A DNA stretch of 64,000 nt from Proteiniborus sp. MB09-C3 (lineage in GTDB: Bacteria; Bacillota; Clostridia; Tissierellales; Proteiniboraceae). Position numbers and translations under genes: made by a program. Each line of letters opens with the position of its first letter. The first letter of the stretch is position 1. The notes beneath the pieces were generated by a model. It did not search any database. It saw only the letters and a program-made list of their open reading frames with translations, and was not told the origin of the DNA. This document shows, in pieces, positions 12,254 through 20,519 of the stretch. The DNA lies in assembly GCF_030263895.1 (NCBI RefSeq), contig NZ_CP127161.1, forward strand, positions 2,976,001 to 3,040,000, given 5' to 3'.

Positions 12254-13179
12254 AACATCACCTCTAAGCTCATAGTATGGACTGGCATAAACTCATGAGT
12301 AGCAGAACGAACTATAAGTCTTTTATTAAGCTCTATATCTTCTATCTGTCCATAAAAACTACTTCCAGCTCTTACTCTTGTATCCCCTAAGCATTTAAGG
12401 GTTAAACTCTCTACTTCCTGATTGTATAGTTTCAAAAGTGTATCGGCCATTGACTTGATTTGCGAAGCGTTCATTTTTTCACTTGCTACATTGAAGTATT
12501 GCAATAGTCCATATCTATTAATAGACTTTTTGTCCTCGACTTCAATAAATTGAGCGTTGTTTTTATCTTGTATCCTAATCAAATTATAGAAGCCATCGTC
12601 AATGGACTTACCATAATCAAAATCATATACAAAACTCTCATCTCCTAAAATCAAATTTAGCTTTAGTTCTTCAATGTCACGAATAGATATAGCTCCAAAT
12701 TCATCACGTAAAGCATAAAACCTACCTGTATTCTGCAATGTCTTAGAGATAGCAGAATATATAATATCAAGCCATGTCATATTATCATATACATCTGTAG
12801 CTAATATATATTTTGTATCATTGAGTGCTCCTTTTAACAATCCAAAATAGTTACACATTCTATTTACAAGTGTTGTTACTGTGGCACGACCAGAGGCAAA
12901 AGTATCTTTAGCTTTACAGTATCTCAGTTGGTCATATGCTGTAACCTTAATTTCTTTGCTCTTATTCATTCCGACATTGAATACAACACCATAAAACATT
13001 TTTACATCATTGTACTTAAAGCTTACTGTACTGCCATTTTCTATGATTAAATCATCATCGATGTAAGAAAACTCAAGTTTACTACATCCGTCATTTAGGC
13101 GATCATTCCAAGAAATTGACGTTACAAGCTCGCTAATCTCATATATTTTTCCATCAATATCAACTAAGAACTCCATCAT
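12250..13179 (-). CDS. xkdQ: Tail hub protein (XkdQ-like)
   Basis: This 309-residue protein corresponds to XkdQ, the gp27/GPD-type hub that connects tube and spike in contractile tails. It begins MEFLVDIDGKIYEISELV and has the family's WNDRLNDGCSKLEFSY and VTAYDQLRYCKAKDTF segments. It follows the LysM gene with a 4-nt overlap. No catalytic domain is visible. Confidence 0.9.
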   Translation of the reverse strand: MMEFLVDIDGKIYEISELVTSISWNDRLNDGCSKLEFSYIDDDLIIENGSTVSFKYNDVKMFYGVVFNVGMNKSKEIKVTAYDQLRYCKAKDTFASGRATVTTLVNRMCNYFGLLKGALNDTKYILATDVYDNMTWLDIIYSAISKTLQNTGRFYALRDEFGAISIRDIEELKLNLILGDESFVYDFDYGKSIDDGFYNLIRIQDKNNAQFIEVEDKKSINRYGLLQYFNVASEKMNASQIKSMADTLLKLYNQEVESLTLKCLGDTRVRAGSSFYGQIEDIELNKRLIVRSATHEFMPVHTMSLEVML

Positions 13180-13850
13180 ACAGGTATCACCAACTTTTGA
13201 CCCGGATAAATTAAGCTAGGATTCTTAATCTTATCTTTATTGGCATTTGCAATTTTAGGATATTGATTACCATCACCATAGTATTTTTTAGCTATAGCCC
13301 ATAGACTGTCTCCAGATTGTACAACATATGAACCAGTGCTCTTAGGATTAACCTGCTGTGTAGGCTCTTCTTTTTTTACTGTAGCTAATATTCCTTTTGA
13401 AGTAGGAGTTGTAACAACTACTGACTTTTTACCATAGGGTCTATATTCAATTAAACCAAAGCTAATATATTTATCTCCTTCTTCTCCAGCCTTTTCATTT
13501 ATTTCCAAGTCCTCAATTAACACTAGAGTGTTTATATCATCGCCTATTCCATTGCTAGCTATAAACCTAATGGGTTTTAGCTCTTCTCTCAATTTCTTAA
13601 AAAGATCAATATAGTAATCAGCATCTTTAAAACCATTTGCAGTTTCAACATAATGTAAAGGCTCATGAGGAAGCTCACACTCAAAACTATATTCTGCAAG
13701 CTCTACATGTGTAGGGATTAATATTTGACCAAGTTTTAGAATCTCATACTTTTGATTTGCTTGTACTACTTTAGTTTTAATTTGTTCAGGATTAGTGGGA
13801 AGCCTATATGTTCTGTTATTGTAGTCAAAAAATATAGCATAATTACTCAT
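13176..13850 (-). CDS. xkdP: Tail protein with C-terminal LysM domain (XkdP-like)
   Basis: This 224-residue protein has an N-terminal tail domain and a C-terminal LysM domain (about residues 172-224, VVQSGDSLWAIAKKYYGDG...NPSLIYPGQKLVIPV). In PBSX and diffocin-like loci this protein joins tube and hub, and its LysM may engage peptidoglycan during penetration. The ATG shares its A with the tape-measure stop (TGATG); the in-frame TTG three bases upstream is unnecessary. Confidence 0.92.
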   Translation of the reverse strand: MSNYAIFFDYNNRTYRLPTNPEQIKTKVVQANQKYEILKLGQILIPTHVELAEYSFECELPHEPLHYVETANGFKDADYYIDLFKKLREELKPIRFIASNGIGDDINTLVLIEDLEINEKAGEEGDKYISFGLIEYRPYGKKSVVVTTPTSKGILATVKKEEPTQQVNPKSTGSYVVQSGDSLWAIAKKYYGDGNQYPKIANANKDKIKNPSLIYPGQKLVIPV

Positions 13851-15730
13851 CAAGCATACACCCCCTCTGCTGCCGTTGCTATTTCTTCCTGCAATATCTT
13901 TCTTATTCTTCCTGCCACCTTATCAGCATCTGCATTTTCATGTACATCACCAAAAGTTACTTGAATATTAGGAGCTAGTGTTGCTGCACTAAATTTGTTT
14001 ATATATTCTCTTTCTGCTATATCTCTTAAATATTTTAAATCTTCATCTGACATATCTACCTCAACTGCTTTATTGTTTCCTGTACCTTCTACTATCAATG
14101 GATTATTATTATCTATTGTATCTAAATCAGAAATATTATCATAAAGATTATTGTCTATTGTACCTAAATCAGAAATACCATCAAAAAGATTATTGAAACT
14201 AAATTTATTTTGAAAACTTTCACCAGCACTATACCCAATATCCCATGCTGTGCCATATTCAAATCTATCGAGATGCATGGATGACGAATCCATTCTTGGA
14301 ACTTTTATTTCAGCTTCGCCAACTAAATTATCTACTATCCCCTGAAGCCCACTTCTCCATCCGCTAATTGAGCTTGCTAAATTAGAACCAAATAATGTAT
14401 CAATTACTGAAGCAATACCCTCTAAAATTCCAAGGACAGTATCAGCCATTCCTGCAAATAATCTTACAATTGAACCTATTGGATCATTAAATACGTTGGC
14501 AAGAAATTCGGCAACATTTGCATATCCATTCCAAATATTAACTATCAAATCAGCAATCAAGTTCCATAAGCCTACAAATAAATTTCCAACAAAAGCTAAT
14601 GCAACCATAAATGCACCTGCAATAATCCCTGTTGCTGATATACTTGTGCCAGCAAACTTATTTACTGCTGCTACTGCTGCATAAAATATCGCTATCAATG
14701 CAATAACTGCGATTATAATCCAAGTAATTGGACATGCTGCAAGCGCTGCATTAAGTCCGTCCTGTACTAAGATTAATGCAAATATTGCTGCATATTCTAA
14801 CCAGTCTGCTGCTACCTTTAACATTTTTGCTCCTAACATTTTTAAAGTGTTTAAATAAGCTATGCCACTTGTCGCATTATATACTACCAATGCGCCTATA
14901 ATACCCCAGAGTAAAGGTTCTATTATACTCCAATTATTAGTAAAGAAAGAGCCTATGCTAGATATTATATTAATTAAAAAGCCTGCTACCTGTGATACCC
15001 TGTTAAAGCCAGTAATTAAGCCATTAACAAAATTTTCAAATCCTTCAGTTTCAATTAACTTATTGACTTCTTCAATAATAGGTCTAAATGCTTTTAACCC
15101 ACCATTTTTGATTCGATTCCATATATCTGCGAAAGTTATTGACACATCCTCAAATCTTCCGTTTATATCTTTACTCATTGCAAACATAGCATTTTTAATT
15201 ATGTCTGATGTTATCAGTCCGTCTACTGACATTGATTTTAATTCATCCTTAGACAGACCTGTATATTTGGCAATTGCCTCAGCAATCACAGGAGCATTGT
15301 CCAAAATAGAGCTAAATCCGTCACCTTGAAACGCTCCTGTAGACATTGCCTGTGTTAATTGTGATAAGGCAGAAGATTGTTCGGTTGGACTTGCATCGCT
15401 AATTTTGAAAGATTTTTGTGCTAATTCCATAAAAGCTATCAGTTCATCGTTAGAACTAAATGCATCTTCTGCTAATATCCCCATTTCTGATATTGCACTA
15501 GCCATATTAACATAGGCCCCTCTTGACCTATTTGCAGCAGCAAATACTTTATCTTGGAGTTCAGCTTGAGTCTGCAAACCATCATTTATAGAACCAAGTC
15601 TTGCATTGGTATTCATAAACCCATCTATAAAATCCGTACCTTTTTTCAATTCTTTAAAGCTTTTGTTAATCTTCTCAATCTTAGATATATAACCATTGAA
15701 CATCTTAAACATAGCTTCTAAAGTTGCCAC
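13850..15730 (-). CDS. xkdO: Tail tape measure protein (XkdO-like)
   Basis: This 626-residue protein sets tail length. The N-terminal tape-measure domain (about 50-230) includes NAPVIAEAIAKYTGLSKDEL and an aromatic/glycine-rich SALSQLTQAMSTGAFQGDGF. It is followed by several long hydrophobic helices (about 285-440) and a glycine/asparagine-rich C-terminus with a duplicated NLFDGISDLGTIDNN-type segment. The start is GTG, overlapping the stop of the frameshifted chaperone reading (TAGTG). By the usual residue-to-length rule the tail would be short, near 90-100 nm, in the size range of R-type bacteriocins; that value is inferred. Confidence 0.93.
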   Translation of the reverse strand: MATLEAMFKMFNGYISKIEKINKSFKELKKGTDFIDGFMNTNARLGSINDGLQTQAELQDKVFAAANRSRGAYVNMASAISEMGILAEDAFSSNDELIAFMELAQKSFKISDASPTEQSSALSQLTQAMSTGAFQGDGFSSILDNAPVIAEAIAKYTGLSKDELKSMSVDGLITSDIIKNAMFAMSKDINGRFEDVSITFADIWNRIKNGGLKAFRPIIEEVNKLIETEGFENFVNGLITGFNRVSQVAGFLINIISSIGSFFTNNWSIIEPLLWGIIGALVVYNATSGIAYLNTLKMLGAKMLKVAADWLEYAAIFALILVQDGLNAALAACPITWIIIAVIALIAIFYAAVAAVNKFAGTSISATGIIAGAFMVALAFVGNLFVGLWNLIADLIVNIWNGYANVAEFLANVFNDPIGSIVRLFAGMADTVLGILEGIASVIDTLFGSNLASSISGWRSGLQGIVDNLVGEAEIKVPRMDSSSMHLDRFEYGTAWDIGYSAGESFQNKFSFNNLFDGISDLGTIDNNLYDNISDLDTIDNNNPLIVEGTGNNKAVEVDMSDEDLKYLRDIAEREYINKFSAATLAPNIQVTFGDVHENADADKVAGRIRKILQEEIATAAEGVYA

Positions 15731-15920
15731 TATCCTCTTCCCCCCTTCGTTCTGATTTTCTTTGCCTGTTTCTTTTCCTCCTCTATTCTGATTTGAATGC
15801 TTCCATATATAAATGCTTTTTCCTTATCATCCATATTTGTAAACGTAGAAGGAAGTATTCGTAGTTTCTGTAAAGCAAAGTGAGCTAAATTAAACTCTGC
15901 ATCACCTTGCTTTATTCGTT
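15730..15920 (-). CDS. -1 frameshift extension of the tail assembly chaperone
   Basis: Downstream of the XkdN-like ORF the -1 frame is open for about 63 codons, without its own start codon, to a TAG at 15730-15732. It encodes GDAEFNLAHFALQKLRILP and a basic tail ending KKIRTKGGRG. The resulting long product would be the GT-type form of the tail chaperone that recruits tube subunits to the tape measure. This arrangement is well known in lambda (G/GT) and many Gram-positive contractile-tail phages. The extension overlaps the tape-measure GTG by one base. Confidence 0.85.
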
Positions 15921-16313
15921 TTTTACTTCTTCGATATCCTCATTAATATCATAATCAAGACCACTTAGAGTTTGAACTTCTTGTGCTAATAGTGCATATT
16001 CACCAATTAGCAACATATTTTTGAGGCATTCAGCTTCCCCCAATCCATATATTTTTTGCAATTCTGAGTTCGTTAGGTCAGGAAATACAACTGCACTTGC
16101 TGTTAATGCCTGCACATATTCAGTTTTGTTAAATGTTTCAACACCCTTCTTATCTTTCTTCGTATATTTCTTAATAAACTGCTCGTTTTCTTTTTGTGTT
16201 ATCGGCTTGATAGTAAACGGTACTGGTTTGCCCTCTTCCATAAACCTATTTGAAACTATGATCTCTTTATTTTCTACTTCTATTGGATTTAAAAATGCTT
16301 TTAATGAACTCAT
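15912..16313 (-). CDS. xkdN: Tail assembly chaperone (XkdN-like)
   Basis: This 133-residue short form matches Phage_XkdN proteins (FTIKPITQKENEQFIKKYT; EVQTLSGLDYDINEDIEEVK). I chose the ATG at 16313, 7 nt after GGAGGG, over an upstream in-frame ATG without a site. The gene ends in GTA AAA AAC GAA TAA, which contains the slippery heptamer A AAA AAC and leads into the -1 frame. The chaperone keeps tube and tape measure soluble before assembly. Confidence 0.92.
   Translation of the reverse strand: MSSLKAFLNPIEVENKEIIVSNRFMEEGKPVPFTIKPITQKENEQFIKKYTKKDKKGVETFNKTEYVQALTASAVVFPDLTNSELQKIYGLGEAECLKNMLLIGEYALLAQEVQTLSGLDYDINEDIEEVKNE
15918..15924 (-). promoter_or_regulatory. Slippery heptamer A AAA AAC (programmed -1 frameshift)
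   Basis: In frame with xkdN as X XXY YYZ, two codons before the stop. Slippage by -1 enters the extension 15730-15920. Confidence 0.88.
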
Positions 16314-16362
16314 AAAATATCCCTCCATTTAATATTGAGAGGAGCAGGTGAAAACCTGCTCC

Positions 16363-16836
16363 TTATCTATAATTCTCTGGTAAATTAAAATAACTTAGTC
16401 CTTCTAAGCTGTCAAAGGTAAAATCAGTATCAATAGTAATAGGATCATCTGATTGATCGTCAAGAACAGCCACAGGAATTGTCTTTAATAGGACATTGAG
16501 TAGTACAACTTCCTGAGTACCTATGGTTGATTGTTCGTCAAAGTTCTTGATCTGTAGTTTTAGCCCTCCATAGTAGCCCTTCTTGATATATTTAATTGCA
16601 AGTCTTAGCATGTCACTATTCATGAAATACATTGTCATAGAGCCTGTCCCTTCTGCTCCTACAACCTTGTGCTGTGTCATTCTATGGCCTAACATTCTTC
16701 TAGATTGAATAACTAAGTCTAGTTGAGCCTTTATATTAGAAATCTCAAACAACTCTCTATTAGAGCCCTCTATTGTAATAAAAGCTTTACCCTCTTTAGA
16801 GGATATTGTATCAGACAATCTTGTATAATTATCCAT
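16363..16836 (-). CDS. xkdM: Tail tube protein (XkdM-like)
   Basis: This 157-residue protein corresponds to XkdM (DUF2001), the inner tube of PBSX-like contractile tails. Family features include DTISSKEGKAFITIEGSNRE near the N-terminus, RRMLGHRMTQHKVVGAEGTG in the centre and DFTFDSLEGLSYFNLPENY at the C-terminus. It lies 16 bp after the sheath gene, with its own GGAGGG site. Confidence 0.93.
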   Translation of the reverse strand: MDNYTRLSDTISSKEGKAFITIEGSNRELFEISNIKAQLDLVIQSRRMLGHRMTQHKVVGAEGTGSMTMYFMNSDMLRLAIKYIKKGYYGGLKLQIKNFDEQSTIGTQEVVLLNVLLKTIPVAVLDDQSDDPITIDTDFTFDSLEGLSYFNLPENYR

Positions 16837-16852
16837 ATGTCACCCTCCTTCT

Positions 16853-17902
16853 TTATGATAAATTAACTGTAATATACATTTTCTCAACACTATCTACTGG
16901 TTGGATATAACAATCAATAACAACCGCATCCGAATCTATTCCTTGATTAACTGTAACATCTTCCGGTATAAAGTTTTGAATTGCATTTAATCTCTGCAAC
17001 TCATTGAAATATTCAATTAGCGTTGCCCTTAATAAGGACCTACCATCACCATTATTATTTATTTTACCAACATAACTAGATTCAAATATCTCAACAATAT
17101 CATTATTGATTCCGTCAATAGTTCTAATCACTCTATTTTTAGCAAATTGTTTCCCTTTATCTGCTGTAACAGTCGTTAAAGAGTTAACGTCATATACTGC
17201 TGTAACATTTTGAGCTGTGTCAACTTTAAAAATGAATTCTCCTGCAGTAATAGCTGTCTCCATTTCTGACTTAGTCATTCTAGGTACTACATCAATAGCA
17301 CCTAAATATTTTCTTCCAGTGTTAGACTGGTTGATGTTTGCCCCTGCTGTAACCCCGGCAACCCATGCAGTAGCTTGAGCTGGCGTTAGTATTACCCCAT
17401 CTGCAAATTTAACTCCATGAGTTACATTGATAACACCTTCATAGTCACCTTTGTAATTAGCTAAAACCACTTGAGATTTAATACCCTCATCATCTCTCAT
17501 AGCTTTAATCCATGTAGCTATAGCAAGCTTATTAGATTCATATGCTTCATCATCATATGGGTAGCAAAGAGTATTAAATATTTCAGTTTTCAATGTATTT
17601 AATGCAACTGTAATCTCTGCTTCTGTATGAGCTACTTCGCCTAAATTATAAATAATAACTGTCTTTGCACCTTTTAAAACTTCATTTGCAAGCAATTTAT
17701 CTGTAGATGTAGTACCTTCTGGATATTTACTTGTATCAGTAGTACTAATCTTATACATTTCTCCTTTTGCTCCTACACTCATTTCTTGAAGCAATACCAC
17801 TATTCCTCTATCACCTGGGGTAATAGATAGTGGAGCATTTGTTAAAAAATTAATGTAAGCACCAGGTAAGATTTTATTTTGACTTGTCCATGTTCCTCCC
17901 AT
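16853..17902 (-). CDS. xkdK: Contractile tail sheath protein (XkdK-like)
   Basis: This 349-residue sheath subunit shows the tail to be contractile. It begins with PGAYINFLTNAPLSITPGDRG-like sequence and has the C-terminal sheath pattern (AKNRVIRTIDGINNDIVEIF, then IDSDAVVIDCYIQPVDSVEK and a final YITVNLS strand). It is at the compact end of the sheath size range, as in PBSX and diffocins. It is the second gene of the late operon. Confidence 0.95.
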   Translation of the reverse strand: MGGTWTSQNKILPGAYINFLTNAPLSITPGDRGIVVLLQEMSVGAKGEMYKISTTDTSKYPEGTTSTDKLLANEVLKGAKTVIIYNLGEVAHTEAEITVALNTLKTEIFNTLCYPYDDEAYESNKLAIATWIKAMRDDEGIKSQVVLANYKGDYEGVINVTHGVKFADGVILTPAQATAWVAGVTAGANINQSNTGRKYLGAIDVVPRMTKSEMETAITAGEFIFKVDTAQNVTAVYDVNSLTTVTADKGKQFAKNRVIRTIDGINNDIVEIFESSYVGKINNNGDGRSLLRATLIEYFNELQRLNAIQNFIPEDVTVNQGIDSDAVVIDCYIQPVDSVEKMYITVNLS

Positions 17903-17919
17903 GATAATCCTCCATTCTC

Positions 17920-18327
17920 CTAAATATTAGTTGTTGTTTGTTGTGTCTGCATTTTAATTTCTTCCTCTCGCCTAATCTCTGAATAATTTATGTCAAATTT
18001 AAAATGCAGTACATTGTCTGTTATTGTAGCTTGTTTATTTAAAGCTCTGTAAGTTCCTATCAAATCAAATGTCCTAATTAAATTTAGTTGTACTTCTAAG
18101 CAATCTGATTTTATCTCTGTAGTCGATTTATCGCTGAAATAAGCCACATCAAAAGAAATTATGCTTTTATATTTGCTATTCAACCGCTTATTGTACTTCT
18201 GATCTATGAGTTTAATTAAAAATGATTTTTTCTCGAAATTTTCAGGAACATTTTCATCATAGATTGTATATTCTGGATATAATTTTAACAGTTTATTTAT
18301 TATAGACTGCTTAATGCTATTTATCAT
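17920..18327 (-). CDS. Tail terminator-like protein (DUF6838 / XkdJ position)
   Basis: This 135-residue protein is the first structural gene. Position and pattern (SFLIKLIDQKYNKRLNSKYK, SFDVAYFS, then a C-terminal VLHFKFDINY) fit the DUF6838 tail terminators that cap the distal end of tube and sheath. A GGGGGTG site precedes the ATG. No head-joining genes precede it, so the particle would end here. Confidence 0.78.
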   Translation of the reverse strand: MINSIKQSIINKLLKLYPEYTIYDENVPENFEKKSFLIKLIDQKYNKRLNSKYKSIISFDVAYFSDKSTTEIKSDCLEVQLNLIRTFDLIGTYRALNKQATITDNVLHFKFDINYSEIRREEEIKMQTQQTTTNI

Positions 18328-18805
18328 ATTTTCTATTCACCCCCTTAACTTCTTTCTTAAACTCTGTTGTTTATCTCTTTCCTTGCTTAAATTTCAAGCT
18401 ATATTTTAGTTTCTATTACTTAATTGTACTTATCTTTAGTAATTAGATGTTTATGTTTTACCTTATTAATTTGTCTACTCTTTCATTAGTCTTTGTCTTC
18501 TCTATTTCTGTGTTTTAAAATTTTTCTTTTTTACTAATCCATTTATATCCCTCCATACTCTTTATTGGCCGATGTCAGTCCTAGGCTCTTGTTCTTTATA
18601 CTCTGTACATATCATCTACTTTAAAAAATTTCTCACCTCTATTCCATATATTCAAAAACTAGAAAAGGACTAAGTAAAGCAACCCTAGTCCTAATAAAAT
18701 GCAGTATACTATCTTAATTAATTTTTTTGTGAACCTGAACTGATATCTGCCTAATATCATAATACTATATTTTTTCACTAGAAAGGGGACATAAGTGGGA
18801 CATGA
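18328..18805. other. Non-coding control region before the tail operon
   Basis: About 480 bp without a convincing gene. It holds a terminator-like hairpin at 18661-18692 and, nearer the tail operon, only short interrupted reading frames (for example MEGYKWISKKEKF then a stop near 18550). The late promoter should lie between 18330 and 18660. No sigma-A consensus pair is visible, consistent with use of the sigma-like activator. Confidence 0.5.
18661..18692 (-). terminator. Terminator after the sigma-like gene
   Basis: Minus strand AGGACTAGGGTTGCTTTACTTAGTCCTTTTC. The stem is similar to the one at 7465-7496 and separates early regulator transcription from the late operon. Confidence 0.65.
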
Positions 18806-19270
18806 TTACATAACTTCTTTCTCAAGTACTTTCTCTCCATATAATCCAACTGCCAGTTTTCTTATAGCTTCTGTCCTTATTCTTTTGCAATGTCTTTCAC
18901 TATATTTAACCTCATATGCTATTTGCCACCATTGCCATCCTTCTATGTAATACATACTCACTATCTTTTGCTCTGTTTCTTTTAATTCTTCTAATAATCT
19001 ATCTAATTTGTTTAGTTTCTCTAATAGCTTTTCTTTCCTCTTGATAATTAATTCTTCTTTTGCAATATTTCTCTCTGCTACGATCTCTGTCATACTGCTA
19101 ATTTTATTTGTAGCACTTGTTTGTATTCCATCATAGCTTATCGCTGTCATTCCATCTTCATTTTTAAGTTCTTCTAGCTGTTTATCTGCTATTTCAATAT
19201 TTATTTTAAGCATATTATAGTTATAGAGTAATCCTTCTATATTTTCATAATATTTGTCTTTTATTTTCAT
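18806..19270 (-). CDS. Sigma-70 region 4-like phage activator (Xpf/ArpU type)
   Basis: This 154-residue protein has an N-terminal coiled coil (about 5-100, rich in E/K/L with SATNKISSMTE). The C-terminal helix-turn-helix of sigma region 4 type covers about 103-145 (EQKIVSMYYIEGWQWWQIAY, then YSERHCKRIRTEAIRKLA). In PBSX, Xpf of this type turns on the late tail operon, and ArpU-type proteins do so in other phages. It lies between the repressor-controlled promoter and the tail genes, so it is the probable relay of induction. Confidence 0.8.
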   Translation of the reverse strand: MKIKDKYYENIEGLLYNYNMLKINIEIADKQLEELKNEDGMTAISYDGIQTSATNKISSMTEIVAERNIAKEELIIKRKEKLLEKLNKLDRLLEELKETEQKIVSMYYIEGWQWWQIAYEVKYSERHCKRIRTEAIRKLAVGLYGEKVLEKEVM

Positions 19271-19538
19271 TTCGTAACCCTCCTTACCTTGTTATTTTGA
19301 CTTCCCCAACCTTATGCTCCTCGCATCTAGTAATAAATCTTTTGCGCTTAGGACAATATCCTGTTTCGTACTTCCTACCTTATTTATATAATTCTATTTT
19401 CTTCTATCAATTTATTGAGCCATTCTGCAAATGTCCTTGTAATTATTTTATTATTCCTAGTTCTTGTTTCTATGAAAATCTTCTACCAGCTTGTACAGCT
19501 TCTAAGTCTCTGTACATAAACTCACCTCCTTCTTTTAT
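19271..19538 (-). other. Leader of the early transcript with short ORF remnants
   Basis: After a GGAGGTGAG site at about 19525 the minus strand encodes only MYRDLEAVQAGRRFS before a stop. Further frames carry RTFAEWLNKLIEENRII and a basic Cys-containing segment (GYCPKRKRF), each closed by stops and in different frames. This looks like one or two small phage genes broken by frameshifts. No intact gene is supported. Confidence 0.4.
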
Positions 19539-19628
19539 GCAATTGCGTATTGTGTGTTTTCATTATATTCGCAACTGCATATTGTGTCAATAGCTTTTTC
19601 TTATAAAAATTTGGAATTGCGAATATTC
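19539..19628. promoter_or_regulatory. Tailocin switch operators (three sites)
   Basis: Direct repeats GCAAYTGCRTATTGTGT at 19539-19555 and 19571-19587, and an oppositely oriented related site GGAATTGCGAATATTC at 19613-19628. The second overlaps the spacer and -35 of the leftward promoter. The first covers its start region, and the third abuts the rightward -35. This is the expected layout for the neighbouring XRE repressor. Confidence 0.7.
19562..19590 (-). promoter_or_regulatory. Leftward early promoter of the tail locus
   Basis: Perfect consensus on the minus strand: TTGACA (19585-19590), 17 bp, TATAAT (19562-19567), leading into the sigma-like gene. A consensus promoter must be tightly repressed in the uninduced state, and operator repeats overlap it. 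Confidence 0.88.
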
Positions 19629-19656
19629 TTGCTTTACATTTAAAGTAGAATAATGT
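19629..19656 (+). promoter_or_regulatory. Rightward promoter of the repressor gene
   Basis: TTGCTT (19629-19634), 16 bp, TAATGT (19651-19656): a weaker sigma-A-type promoter suitable for maintenance expression and autoregulation through the adjacent operator. Confidence 0.55.
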
Positions 19657-19708
19657 AATATGTAATTACTTGATACGAAACATCGTATAGATTGAGGAGG
19701 AACATTTT

Positions 19709-20035
19709 GTGAAAAAAGCTAAAGTATTAAAAAAGTTAATTGAAGATACAGGTAGTATTAAGGCTTTTGCAGAAAAAGCAGACATACCGTACACCACTTT
19801 ATATTCAATATTGGAAAGAGGAGTGGGAAAAGCTTCTGTAGATAATGTAATCAAAATATGTAAAACCTTAGGAATAACTGTCGAGGAAATGGAAGAGATG
19901 GCAAAAGGTGAGATAATGGAAAAAAACAAGCCTGCTACTATAGCTGCTCACTTAGATAAAGTAAAGCTTACAGAAGAAGAAGAAAAACAATTGAATGATT
20001 ATATTCAATTTCTATTGTCTAGAAGAAAGAAATAA
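19709..20035 (+). CDS. XRE-family repressor
   Basis: This 108-residue repressor starts with GTG, 7 nt after GAGGAGGA. It has an N-terminal XRE helix-turn-helix at about residues 10-65 (DTGSIKAFAEKADIPYTTLY, VDNVIKICKTLGITVEEM) and an acidic C-terminal helix (EEEEKQLNDYIQFLLSRRKK). It faces away from the tail operon across the operators at 19539-19628, and should repress the leftward promoter. The ImmA-like protease gene follows, implying derepression by proteolysis rather than by LexA-like self-cleavage. Confidence 0.9.
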   Translation: MKKAKVLKKLIEDTGSIKAFAEKADIPYTTLYSILERGVGKASVDNVIKICKTLGITVEEMEEMAKGEIMEKNKPATIAAHLDKVKLTEEEEKQLNDYIQFLLSRRKK

Positions 20036-20057
20036 GCAATAATAAGGGGGATTTTTT

Positions 20058-20519
20058 ATGACATATGAAGAGTTGGTTTTAGAAGCAGAGAATGAGGGAA
20101 TAGAAATATTGGAGAACAATCGTATAGTTGGAATGAAAGGATTGTATGTAGATAATACAATAACTCTTAATTCTAACTTAAAAACTACTATAGAAAAAAA
20201 ATGTATATTAGCAGAAGAATTAGGACATCATTACACTAGTTTTGGCAACATCATAGATCAATCTAAGGTTCCAAACAGAAAACAAGAAAGAAAAGCACGA
20301 GCTTGGGGATATGAAAGAATTGTTAGTATTCAAAAATTGATAGACGCTTCAAAATACGGTATTAGAAATAAATATGAGTTAGCTGAATACATAAATGTCA
20401 CGGAAGAATACTTAGAAAATGTATTGAGTTATTATAAAGAGAAATATGGTCTTTATTATCAATTCAATAATCATATAATTTATTTTGACCCTCTAGCTGT
20501 CTATGAAAAATTTTTTTAA
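20058..20519 (+). CDS. ImmA/IrrE-type metallopeptidase
   Basis: This 153-residue protein is of the ImmA/IrrE type, which cleaves a partner XRE repressor on induction. The putative zinc site is ILAEELGHHYTSFG at residues 50-63; the first His of HExxH is replaced by Glu and a second His follows, a form common in phage members. It starts after AAGGGGG, 22 bp behind the repressor gene, in the same transcript. The C-terminal region (NKYELAEYINVTEEYLENVL) is helical. Confidence 0.88.
   Translation: MTYEELVLEAENEGIEILENNRIVGMKGLYVDNTITLNSNLKTTIEKKCILAEELGHHYTSFGNIIDQSKVPNRKQERKARAWGYERIVSIQKLIDASKYGIRNKYELAEYINVTEEYLENVLSYYKEKYGLYYQFNNHIIYFDPLAVYEKFF

Noticed and set aside
8892-16332. Plus-strand ORFs overlapping the tail genes
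   Set aside because: They are antisense shadows of well-supported genes and lack ribosome binding sites or recognisable domains.
18540-18560. Short ORF MEGYKWISKKEKF with upstream GGAGGG-like sequence
   Set aside because: Only 13 codons before a stop, with another stop soon after; not supportable as a gene.
19709-20519. XRE plus ImmA-like pair as a toxin-antitoxin system
   Set aside because: Operators, divergent orientation and the adjoining tail locus fit a phage-type repressor and anti-repressor protease; no toxin fold is seen.
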